Notes under the pieces: generated by a model
Told to the model about the DNA's origin: nothing
What the model saw: only the letters and a program-made list of their open reading frames with translations
Databases searched by the model: none
Translations under genes and position numbers: made by a program
Assembly (NCBI GenBank): GCA_002344975.1
Contig: DDUV01000107.1
Coordinates: 33,030 to 60,896 of the forward strand
Origin: Saprospiraceae bacterium UBA2329
GTDB lineage: Bacteria > Bacteroidota > Bacteroidia > Chitinophagales > Saprospiraceae
Direction of reading: 5' to 3'
DNA: 27,867 nt
In this document: piece by piece, positions 10,001 through 16,624 of the stretch
Layout: the number at the start of each line of letters is the position of its first letter
How positions within the stretch are numbered: position 1 is the first letter of the stretch

Positions 10001-10358
10001 TACCCCCCACGCCGGCTTTGGTGGTGATGTCTTCAAAGGCAAAATTTCCTTTGTTGAGAAACAGGCGGTTTTCGCCCTGATTGGAGGTGAGGAATACATC
10101 CGGCCGCCCGTCGTTGTTGATGTCGCCGATGGCTACCCCGCCGCCGTTATAATAATTCCGATAGCGAAACACATCGAACTCGCCGCTCAGGCTCAGTTCG
10201 TTGACAAACCGAATCCCGGTTGTTTCTTCCGGTACGGCCACAAACAGAGCGGAAGAGTTATTGGTATCGGCCTCTAAAGCGCCGGAACCACTTTTTTTGC
10301 AAGCTGAGAGTGCCAATAAGAAGGCAAAGCCGGCAATCCAAAAACTGGCTAAACGCAT
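7005..10358 (-). CDS. FG-GAP/VCBS repeat lipoprotein with ASPIC/UnbV domain (copy 2)
   Basis: The 1,117-residue product has a clear lipobox LSAC (Cys20) followed by a short Lys/Ser/Gly tether. FG-GAP/VCBS Ca-binding loops are seen near residues 79, 131, 188, 259, 311, 393 and 485, an ASPIC/UnbV domain lies at about 530-590 (FALGSKVFVY, GFQSSMDYEMVIGLG), and a second repeat set follows. It is a full-length paralog of the gene 106 nt downstream on the same strand, though clearly diverged from it. It lies 107 nt after susD. Such proteins often sit beside SusCD pairs in aquatic Bacteroidota; by analogy with SusE/SusF-type lipoproteins they may bind substrate at the cell surface, but that is inference. 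No enzymatic motif is visible. Confidence 0.88.
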   Translation of the reverse strand: MRLASFWIAGFAFLLALSACKKSGSGALEADTNNSSALFVAVPEETTGIRFVNELSLSGEFDVFRYRNYYNGGGVAIGDINNDGRPDVFLTSNQGENRLFLNKGNFAFEDITTKAGVGGTRAWSTGVAMADVNGDGLLDIYVCNSGDVKGDDKENELFINNGDLTFTEKAREYGLADKGFSTHAVFFDFDRDGDLDCYVLNNSFRPISTLNLRNLRPFRDEEGGDKLYENQDGRFVDISEKAGIYGSVIGFGLGVTVGDVNMDGWPDIYISNDFYERDYLYLNNKNGTFAEALTEAMPHTSNFSMGADMADINNDGLPDIFVTDMLPQDLQRIKQTTNFTTYDQYQLTLRNGFHHQAMRNTMQLNNGNGTFSDVAQVLGVHATDWSWGALIADLDNNGHKDLFVCNGIYKDVTDQDYVNFLANDENLAAAERGEKIDFKRFVDLMPSTKVHNYAFANQGGLRFEDRSTEWGFALPTHSNGAAYGDLDGDGDLDLIINNVNEKLLVYDNRSNSMSENKSLKIKIQGEGKNTFALGSKVFVYAGGQMMYYENMPMRGFQSSMDYEMVIGLGAAAQADSVVVFSPYRKRWTSGGPVQAGTNLTIDFSKAAGCTDADIPSPKPAAKPLLAVANAMFGESRPRHTENTYIDFDRDKLLYHALSTEGPALAVGDVDGDGADDFYLGGAHRQAGQLWQYRGGKYVRVRVPQFEEDQVFEDIAAVFADVDGDGDLDLIVAAGGSEFLYESANLSSRLYRNESAGGQIRFVRDDAALPKIRQVMSCVVAFDFDNDDDVDLFFGARLHANGYGLPASGYLLENDGKGKFTDVTVSKGAPFRQMGMITGAAAADLDQDGRQDLVIAGEWMPLTVCYNKNGAFPASETTIISGAGWWQNVRIADWNGDGKLDVLGLNLGKNSRFQGSENAPLRLYVKDFDKNGALEPIFCLQEKGKYFPMALRHDLGKELPMVKKKFNSYKEYMDKDVQAVFGSDLDDALMLEAGHFETTLFLQTSARNWQQQALPEEAQFSIFYDALPEDFNGDGLPDILLTGNLSAVKPEVGAYNASYGTLLINDGKGHFAHWPAWKSGLSWKGEARAVRTLRLPGNRRVALCAFNNGPVEAVELPR

Positions 10359-10390
10359 GATTGCGCGTTTTGGGTGATATCACAAACAGG

Positions 10391-10418
10391 CAGGGCGAAC
10401 AGATGACTGCTCGCCCTG
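10391..10418 (-). other. Hairpin between susD and FG-GAP copy 2
   Basis: CAGGGCGA (10391-10398) and TCGCCCTG (10411-10418) form a perfect 8-bp stem with a 12-nt loop in the 107-nt spacer downstream of susD. On the minus strand it is followed only by CCTGTTTG, not a real T-tract, so it is more likely an mRNA-stabilising or partial-attenuation structure than a full terminator. Confidence 0.45.
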
Positions 10419-10465
10419 ACCCATATTCATAAGTTAAAACAATGCCTCAGGGCGATTGAAAAAAA

Positions 10466-12013
10466 TCAATAGCCCGGATTCTGCTTCAAGTTCGGGTTGT
10501 TGTCCAACGCAATTTGCGGAATGGGGAACAACACAGCGCGCTCGTTAGACTGCGGCTTGGCATACCATGCCTTGAGGAACTGACCGAAGCGAACCTGATC
10601 GTTCCGGCGCCAGCCTTCCCAATACAGTTCGTAGCCGCGCTCGTCCAGAATATTGTCGGCAGTGAGCGTAGCAGTAATGGCTGTAGCGCCGCGGTGCGTG
10701 CGAATCTGGTTGATGATGTCGCGAGCGCCTCCGGCATTACCTGTACGGAACAGCGCTTCGGCTTTCATCAGCAACACGTCGGCATAACGCAACAGAATGT
10801 AGTCGTTGCCCGGGTTGTCCACGTTGGTAAAGTCCGGCGGATACTTGATACAACGAACGCCTTGGCGCTCATTGGAATACAGCAAGTCCACGTCCACGGT
10901 GAAAGCCAAGGGATTGCCGCCGCGGTCGGTGAGGTTGTTACCGTTTTGGTCTTTCTGCTGGCCTTCGAGGAAGCCCGCGCGCAGGCCGCTCACGTCGGTC
11001 ACACCCGGAATGGCAGCGCTTTTGCGCACGTCGCCGGAACCACTGGCGCTCCACTTGTTGTAGAAATCGGCAATGGTGGTGAAGCCGTTCCAGCCGCTCG
11101 GATTCTGATTGTAGTGCGTGGTCATGCGGTGACGGCTCTGGAGGTTGCCACGAGAGTTGCCCGGCGAGTTAACGATGGCAAAGATCATCTCGCGGGACTT
11201 CGTAGAGTTGTCTGCTGTGAAGTTGTCCCAGTAAGGCGTGAGTTGGAAACGGCCGGAGTTGATTACCGCATCAGCGTGCTCAATCACTTTCTGCATATCG
11301 GGAGCAGCGAAGGTGTAAGGACCTGCCGGGTTGGCAGCCGTAAACACAGCTTTGTTGAGATACACTTTAGCCAGCAGCGCATTGGCGGCGTCTTTGTTGG
11401 CTACGCCCGGATTCACATCCTGATAATTGGGCAGATTGGGCATGGCGGCAGTCAAATCAGCGATGATGAAATCGGTAGCTTCTGAACGAGTAAACACTTT
11501 AGGTATGGTCAAAATACCTTCAGTAGCTTCGCGGAAGGGAACCGAACCATAAAGGTCGGTAACGAGATACATGAAATAAGCGCGCATAAAGCGGGCTTCG
11601 GCAGCAACACGGGCATTGGAGCCTGCGGCAGCGAGCGCTCTTGTAGCCTGAAAAACGCCTGAGTTCAACTGATTCCAGCCACTCAGTACAAACGAGTGAG
11701 AAGCATCCCAGTCGTGCGTATGCAACTGGCGCCAAACCCCGAAGTCGCTCCAGTCGGTGCCTCTGGTGGGGCCCATCATCTCGTCGGAGGAGTGCTCCAA
11801 CAAAGCAAAGGTATTGTCTTGGCTGGCCAAGCCTGTAACTTGGTCGTAAACCCCCCTGAGAGCAGCCGCGGCATCAGGAGGAAGCGGCAGAACATTGTCC
11901 ACTACGTCTTCGCCCCTTCCATCCTCAACAATATCTTCGAGGTTGGTGCAGGCCGGCATGATGGCGAACAAGGCCACTACCGGAAGGAGAATGAAAAATT
12001 TTGATATTCTCAT
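10466..12013 (-). CDS. susD-like: RagB/SusD family nutrient-uptake outer-membrane lipoprotein
   Basis: SusD proteins form the hinged lid over the SusC channel and capture substrate at the cell surface. I start this gene at the ATG at 12013, giving 515 residues and a clean lipoprotein signal (MRISKFF... ending IMPAC, Cys22); an upstream in-frame alternative would add twelve non-signal residues and overlap susC. Family hallmarks are the TPR-like helices with LLAKVYLNKA and ADAVINSGRF-L-PYWDNF, the segment YILLRYADVLLMKAEAL and the C-terminal DERGYELYWEGWRRNDQVRFG. The product ends NPNLKQNPGY, a usual SusD ending. It begins 19 nt after the susC stop, so the pair is cotranscribed. The substrate cannot be predicted because no neighbouring degradative enzyme is present. 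Confidence 0.95.
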   Translation of the reverse strand: MRISKFFILLPVVALFAIMPACTNLEDIVEDGRGEDVVDNVLPLPPDAAAALRGVYDQVTGLASQDNTFALLEHSSDEMMGPTRGTDWSDFGVWRQLHTHDWDASHSFVLSGWNQLNSGVFQATRALAAAGSNARVAAEARFMRAYFMYLVTDLYGSVPFREATEGILTIPKVFTRSEATDFIIADLTAAMPNLPNYQDVNPGVANKDAANALLAKVYLNKAVFTAANPAGPYTFAAPDMQKVIEHADAVINSGRFQLTPYWDNFTADNSTKSREMIFAIVNSPGNSRGNLQSRHRMTTHYNQNPSGWNGFTTIADFYNKWSASGSGDVRKSAAIPGVTDVSGLRAGFLEGQQKDQNGNNLTDRGGNPLAFTVDVDLLYSNERQGVRCIKYPPDFTNVDNPGNDYILLRYADVLLMKAEALFRTGNAGGARDIINQIRTHRGATAITATLTADNILDERGYELYWEGWRRNDQVRFGQFLKAWYAKPQSNERAVLFPIPQIALDNNPNLKQNPGY

Positions 12014-12032
12014 GATTCTTAGATAGTTTTGA

Positions 12033-14990
12033 TTAGTTAAAGCCAACATTCAAGCCTAAAGAAATGGTACGAGCCGACGGGTATGCTGTATAGTCAATAC
12101 CAAAGGATGGGATGCCATTCAGAGACTTGTCGGTATTTACCTCAGGATCAAAGCCGGTGTAACCCGTGAAGAGCAGCAGGTTTTGGCCTGTGAGGTACAA
12201 ACGCAGGCTGCTGATGCCTTTCCAGTTTCCTGTGTTAAACGTATAGCCCACAGTAAGGTTCTGCAAACGCACGAAATCGCCTTTTTCGAGGAAGCGGGTA
12301 GAAGCTTCGCCGAAGTTGTTGGGGCTTTCCGGGCTGTTGGCCAAATCGCGGCTTACGTTGCGACCGTTGCGCAGGTTGCCTTTGAGGAAGATGGCGTTGG
12401 CTGTGTTGTTGTAAATATAGTGCCCGAAAACACCATTAAAGAAAATGCTCAGGTCGAGGTTGCCGAAGGTGAAATTGTTGGTCAAACCGGATGTGAAAGT
12501 AGGAATCGGGCTGCCTGCATAGGTTACCAAGTCGCCGTTGGGATAAATACCCAAACCTTCGTTGGTAAAGCCGCCGAATTCACGCAAGTAAAAGGCAAAC
12601 AACGGAGAGCCACTGATCACACGTTGAGCATAAGCACCCGTAAGACCTTGGCCGTTGATGGCGCCGGTGTTGACAAATGTGGGCAGGTCGCGCACCTCAT
12701 TTTTCAGGGTAGCTGCATTGAAGAGCACTTGCCAGTTGAAAGACTTTTTGTCTACAACTCTGGCATCCAAGGTTAGCTCTACACCGCTGTTGACTACATC
12801 TCCATCAAGGTTGAAAAATTGAGTTGCGTTACCAGGAGCAGGTTGAGCAAAAGTTTGAAGGAAGATCAAATCCTTTGTCACTTTGTTGAAGTAGTCTAAC
12901 GAACCAGTCAGGCGGCCACCGGCAAAGCCAAAATCAAGGCCAATATTCGTCTGTGTTGTAGATTCCCATCTGATGTCCGGATTAGGAAACTGTACTATGT
13001 CGAAAACTCCCGCGTTGTTAGCGCGTAAAATAGCCTTGGAAGCATTGCCGGGGAATTCCTGATTGCCCGTAATACCCCAGCCTGCGCGCAATTTCAGATC
13101 ATAAAATGCTTCAGGAATGAAGGATTCCTCGCTCAGGCGCCATGCACCGTTGATGGCGGGGAAGATACCGTACTTGTTGTTCGGACCAAATTTGGTGGAG
13201 CCGTCGGCGCGTACCGTACCGGTAAAGATGAAGCGATCGCCGATGCTGTAGTTCACACGACCGAAGTAAGACTGCAACTCTTCTACGCTGCGGTCGGAAG
13301 CGGCGCGGTAAGCGTTGTTGTTGTCTTGTGCATTGACGCCGTCTAAGTTGTCCACCAATGAAATCAAGTCCGTCACAAAGAAACGAGCTTGCACCCAGTC
13401 GCCCTGATTTTGGAACTCCTGATAGGAAAAACCTGCCACTGCGTCTATTGTGCTGGACCCCATGGCCTTTTTGAAGTTGAGTGTGTGCTCTACTACGCGG
13501 CTGGAGAGGTAGCGGTTGTCCACAATGGCGCGGCCCTGGCCCTGAATGTCGTTGAAAGCCAGTTTCGGAGAAATACCCGTGCGGCGCACTGATTCCGCAT
13601 TATCCACACCTACGTTCAGTTTATAAGACAAACCGGAAGCAATGTGCCAGGTAGCGCCGATATTGGCCAAAACGCGGGAGGTGGTACCGTGGTCGTCAAT
13701 ATATGCCAGAAGTGCGAGCGGATTGCGGAAGTCAACTGATTGCGGGAAAGTGCCGTCTGCGTTTACTGCCCGGCGAGTCGGGTTGGCTTGCAGCGCAGCG
13801 CCGATCAGACTGCCTTCGAAGCCGGCATTGTTGGTGATGGGCGCGTAATCGTTGTTCAGACGGGAAGCCGTCATCTGCACGCTGAATTCGAGCTTGTCGT
13901 TCAGCATTTTGTGGCTGGCGTTCAAACGACCGCTCAAGCGGCGGAGGGCTGTGTTTTCCACCACGCCTTCCTGATCGAGATAGCCCAATGAAAAGCGGTA
14001 CAGCGTTTTCTGATTGCCGCCGCCGTAGCTGAAATTGTAGTTCTGAGCAATGCCCGTGCGGAAAATCTCTTCCTGCCAGTCGGTAGCGCCGCCGAAATTC
14101 ACCGCCTGAGCATTGGCGCCGGCCTTCACGGCAGCGTCCACATACTCATCGGCAGAAAGCAGGTCGTAGCGCTTCAGCACATTGGAAACACTGGTCTGAG
14201 CTGAGAAAGTGGCGTTAGATGTACCCACTTTACCTTTTTTAGTGGTGATGAGTACTACGCCATTAGCGCCACGCGAGCCATAGATGGCGGCTGCGGAAGC
14301 GTCTTTCAGGACGGTCATGGTTTCAATGTCTTCCGGGCTGAGGAAGTTGAGCGGGTTGCGGGCAGAAGACGAACCTGCACCGAAGTCGGTACCGCCGGCA
14401 CTGTCGTCGCGGCCATCCAGGGGCACGCCGTCCACCACGAAAAGTGGGTTGTTTCCTGCACGAACGGAAGATGTACCGCGAATGCGGATGTTGACGCCTG
14501 CGCCCGGCTCGCCGCTGGCCGCTGTGATCTGTACACCGGCAGCGCGGCCCTGAAGCAGTTGCTCAGGAGAGGCAATGACCCCTTTGTTGAAGTCTTTGTC
14601 GCTGATGGCCACCACAGCGCCCGTAGCATCGCCCTTGCGCACCGTGCCGTAGCCTACGACCACCACCTCGTCGAGGAGGCGACCTGCGGAGAGAGACACG
14701 TCCACTTTGCTGGATGCGCCGATGGCAACTTTCTGGGAAGCATACCCGGTGTAGGAGAATTCCAACTCGGTAGCACCTGCCGGTACAGACACAGAGTAGG
14801 TACCGTCAATGTCGGTAATCGTACCTGCGCTGGTTCCGACCACCAATACGTTGGCGCCGATGAGCGGTTCTTTGGTTGCTGCATCCGTCACAATACCGCT
14901 GATAGTACGTTGGGCCATCGCCCAAGTTCCCAACAGCATAAACGCGACCAGAAGCAACCCTTGAGAAAAGTAGTTGACTCTAAGTTTCAT
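12033..14990 (-). CDS. susC-like: SusC/RagA family TonB-linked outer-membrane transporter
   Basis: This 985-residue protein has a signal peptide ending at about residue 27 (WAMAQ), a CarboxypepD_reg-like domain (about 28-100, with SGIVTDAATKEPLIGANV), a TonB-box-like LLDEVVVVGYGT at 105-116, and a plug domain with IRIRGTSS and NNPLFVVDGVPLDG. The rest is a beta-barrel. SusC proteins import oligomers through the outer membrane using TonB energy, working with the SusD lid encoded just downstream. It is the first gene of a four-gene minus-strand operon (SusC, SusD, two FG-GAP lipoproteins). At about 1,000 residues it is of the usual length and looks intact. There is no N-terminal STN domain, so direct anti-sigma signalling through this receptor is not indicated. 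Confidence 0.96.
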   Translation of the reverse strand: MKLRVNYFSQGLLLVAFMLLGTWAMAQRTISGIVTDAATKEPLIGANVLVVGTSAGTITDIDGTYSVSVPAGATELEFSYTGYASQKVAIGASSKVDVSLSAGRLLDEVVVVGYGTVRKGDATGAVVAISDKDFNKGVIASPEQLLQGRAAGVQITAASGEPGAGVNIRIRGTSSVRAGNNPLFVVDGVPLDGRDDSAGGTDFGAGSSSARNPLNFLSPEDIETMTVLKDASAAAIYGSRGANGVVLITTKKGKVGTSNATFSAQTSVSNVLKRYDLLSADEYVDAAVKAGANAQAVNFGGATDWQEEIFRTGIAQNYNFSYGGGNQKTLYRFSLGYLDQEGVVENTALRRLSGRLNASHKMLNDKLEFSVQMTASRLNNDYAPITNNAGFEGSLIGAALQANPTRRAVNADGTFPQSVDFRNPLALLAYIDDHGTTSRVLANIGATWHIASGLSYKLNVGVDNAESVRRTGISPKLAFNDIQGQGRAIVDNRYLSSRVVEHTLNFKKAMGSSTIDAVAGFSYQEFQNQGDWVQARFFVTDLISLVDNLDGVNAQDNNNAYRAASDRSVEELQSYFGRVNYSIGDRFIFTGTVRADGSTKFGPNNKYGIFPAINGAWRLSEESFIPEAFYDLKLRAGWGITGNQEFPGNASKAILRANNAGVFDIVQFPNPDIRWESTTQTNIGLDFGFAGGRLTGSLDYFNKVTKDLIFLQTFAQPAPGNATQFFNLDGDVVNSGVELTLDARVVDKKSFNWQVLFNAATLKNEVRDLPTFVNTGAINGQGLTGAYAQRVISGSPLFAFYLREFGGFTNEGLGIYPNGDLVTYAGSPIPTFTSGLTNNFTFGNLDLSIFFNGVFGHYIYNNTANAIFLKGNLRNGRNVSRDLANSPESPNNFGEASTRFLEKGDFVRLQNLTVGYTFNTGNWKGISSLRLYLTGQNLLLFTGYTGFDPEVNTDKSLNGIPSFGIDYTAYPSARTISLGLNVGFN

Positions 14991-15066
14991 ACATTAGGCT
15001 GGTTTTGGTTAAAAAAAAATTACCTGTTTACTCTTTTATGTTCAATGGGAATACCATAAGTGTGTT

Positions 15067-15080
15067 TCACAGAGCTGTGA
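15067..15080. promoter_or_regulatory. Short palindrome in the susC leader
   Basis: TCACAG-AG-CTGTGA forms a perfect two-fold symmetric 14-mer located between the predicted susC transcription start and its ATG. A two-base centre is too small for an RNA loop, so if functional it would act as a DNA operator. It may be chance. Confidence 0.25.
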
Positions 15081-15140
15081 TTTTCAATGGCTTTGGGAGG
15101 CAACTTGTCGCTTTTTGTACTTCAAACACTAAGACGGCGG

Positions 15141-15171
15141 CAAAAGTGAGGAAATAGTTCTGAATTTGCAA
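15141..15171 (-). promoter_or_regulatory. Candidate promoter of the susC-led operon
   Basis: On the minus strand TTG (15171-15169) is followed after 20 nt by CACTTTTG (15148-15141), one mismatch from TAnnTTTG. It would give a leader of roughly 145 nt before the susC ATG. The surrounding DNA holds two similar AT-rich words, one around 15162-15174 (GAATTTGCAATGC) and one around 15222-15238 (GAATTTGCAAAATTGCA), which could be regulator sites. Confidence 0.45.
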
Positions 15172-15283
15172 TGCACCACTGCATTTTTTTTTTCTTTGTA
15201 AAAAGTACGAAATAATATTGCGAATTTGCAAAATTGCATCTTGTACGTTTACTATATAATACGTTAACGATCAAACACAAATC

Positions 15284-16516
15284 ATGCTGCTTAGACTGTG
15301 GTTTTTTGCCGGGCTTTTTGCCGGCGTCTCAATGACGGCCCTGTCGCAATCGCCCGACCTGATTCTTCGCCGCAATGTGGATAGAATAGACATCCCTTTC
15401 GAGTACGAAAACAATTTCATCATCGTCAATGTCATCCTCAATGATTTGCTGCCCCTGCGTTTTATTTTCGATACCGGCGCCGAGCATACCATACTCACCC
15501 AACGGGATTTCACCGATATTCTGCAAGTACAATACGGGCGCCGTCTGCCGCTGATGGGGTCGGATCTCAGTGTAGAATTGTACGCATTTCTGGCTATCGG
15601 CGTCAAGCTCAACGTAGGCGGCCTGATAGCGCCCAACAGAACCATTCTTGTTCTGGAGGAAGATTATGTGAATTTTAAAGAGTTTGCCGGCGTGGACGTA
15701 CACGGCATCATCGGGTCCGACTTGTTCCGACGCTTCGTGGTACGCATCAATTACAAACAACAGATTATCTCGCTTATCAATCCCGTCCATTTCAAACCAC
15801 CTGGAAACAGGTACATTGAAATACCGGTGGAGATGATCCGCAATAAACCCTATATCAAGGCCTCCACAATCATTGCCGGCAAACAAGTCAACGATTATAA
15901 ATATTTGGTGGACACGGGCGCCGGTATGGCCATCCTTATTTATACCAACACAGACCCCTCCCTGCATTTGCCGCCCCAGGTAGTACGCAGCCGTCTGGGC
16001 ATGGGACTTGGCGGAAACATTGAAGGCTTTCTGGGGCGTATCGGGTATCTCCGCTTTGCCGACATGGAGATGAAAGGCGTCATCACCAATTTTCAAGACC
16101 TCCCCTTTCCAGATGACACGCTGCGCACACAACAGCGCAACGGCATCATAGGCAACCAGATTCTGAACCGATTTGTCATGATTTTTGACTATCCCAATAG
16201 CAAACTGTACGCCTCGCCTACTTCGAGAGCAAAAGCGGTTTTCAAAAGCGAAAAAAGCGGCATGCTCTTAGCTGCATCCGGGAAACGCTTAGATACTTTT
16301 ACGGTGTTTGACGTTTTGCCCGGCAGCCCGGCAGCGAGTGCGGGCATACAGGTGAACGATCAGGTTCGCTCTGTCAACGGTTGGCCTGCTTCGGTGCATA
16401 CGCTGGAAGAACTGACCAATAAGTTTTATGGAAAGGCCGGAAAAAAAATGAAGGTGGTCATAGAAAGAAACGGGGTGCGGATGTTGAAGGTGGTAGTGCT
16501 TAGGGAGTTGATATGA
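15284..16516 (+). CDS. Secreted aspartyl protease (two retropepsin-like halves) with C-terminal PDZ domain
   Basis: The 410-residue product has an N-terminal signal peptide (about 1-21, ending TALSQ). Two aspartyl-protease motifs are present: IFDTGAEHT with Asp63 and LVDTGAGMA with Asp210, each followed by a hydrophobic-Gly flap or psi-loop region (GIIGSDLFRRF near 141-151 and GIIGNQILNRF near 287-297). This gives a single-chain protein with two pseudo-symmetric lobes. Residues about 326-410 form a PDZ domain (VLPGSPAASAGIQVNDQVRSVNG). Such Bacteroidota proteins are annotated as aspartyl protease family or PDZ proteins and are expected in the periplasm or at the outer surface; no substrate is known. 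The gene is transcribed divergently from susC, with a 293-nt spacer. A weak TTTCTTTG at 15191-15198 is the only -7-like site I find for it. Confidence 0.88.
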   Translation: MLLRLWFFAGLFAGVSMTALSQSPDLILRRNVDRIDIPFEYENNFIIVNVILNDLLPLRFIFDTGAEHTILTQRDFTDILQVQYGRRLPLMGSDLSVELYAFLAIGVKLNVGGLIAPNRTILVLEEDYVNFKEFAGVDVHGIIGSDLFRRFVVRINYKQQIISLINPVHFKPPGNRYIEIPVEMIRNKPYIKASTIIAGKQVNDYKYLVDTGAGMAILIYTNTDPSLHLPPQVVRSRLGMGLGGNIEGFLGRIGYLRFADMEMKGVITNFQDLPFPDDTLRTQQRNGIIGNQILNRFVMIFDYPNSKLYASPTSRAKAVFKSEKSGMLLAASGKRLDTFTVFDVLPGSPAASAGIQVNDQVRSVNGWPASVHTLEELTNKFYGKAGKKMKVVIERNGVRMLKVVVLRELI

Positions 16517-16551
16517 TAAGCTGCGAGCTATGAGCCGCGAGTTTGCCCAAC

Positions 16552-16592
16552 TAAAAACGCGGATGCTGCCGGGCTTGCCGACAACATCCGCG
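16552..16592 (-). terminator. Intrinsic terminator of the pyrophosphatase gene
   Basis: On the minus strand the arms 16592-16578 and 16572-16558 form a 15-bp stem with two G-U pairs and a five-base loop. It is followed at once by GTTTTTAG (T-run at 16557-16553). It begins 33 nt after the stop of the pyrophosphatase gene. The plus strand has two C-A mismatches and no T-tract, so it works in one direction. Confidence 0.85.
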
Positions 16593-16624
16593 CACGCAGA
16601 TGAAATCAATTCAATATCAGTGCA

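Noticed and set aside
10441..10476. ATTGA-A6-TCAAT as a terminator of susD
   Set aside because: The stem is five weak pairs with an A-only loop and no following T-tract on the coding strand; it also overlaps the gene end.
15234..15260. A sigma70-like TTGCAT / TATAAT pair ahead of the protease gene
   Set aside because: The spacing is only 15 nt and Bacteroidota housekeeping promoters use TAnnTTTG, so the match is probably due to AT-rich sequence.
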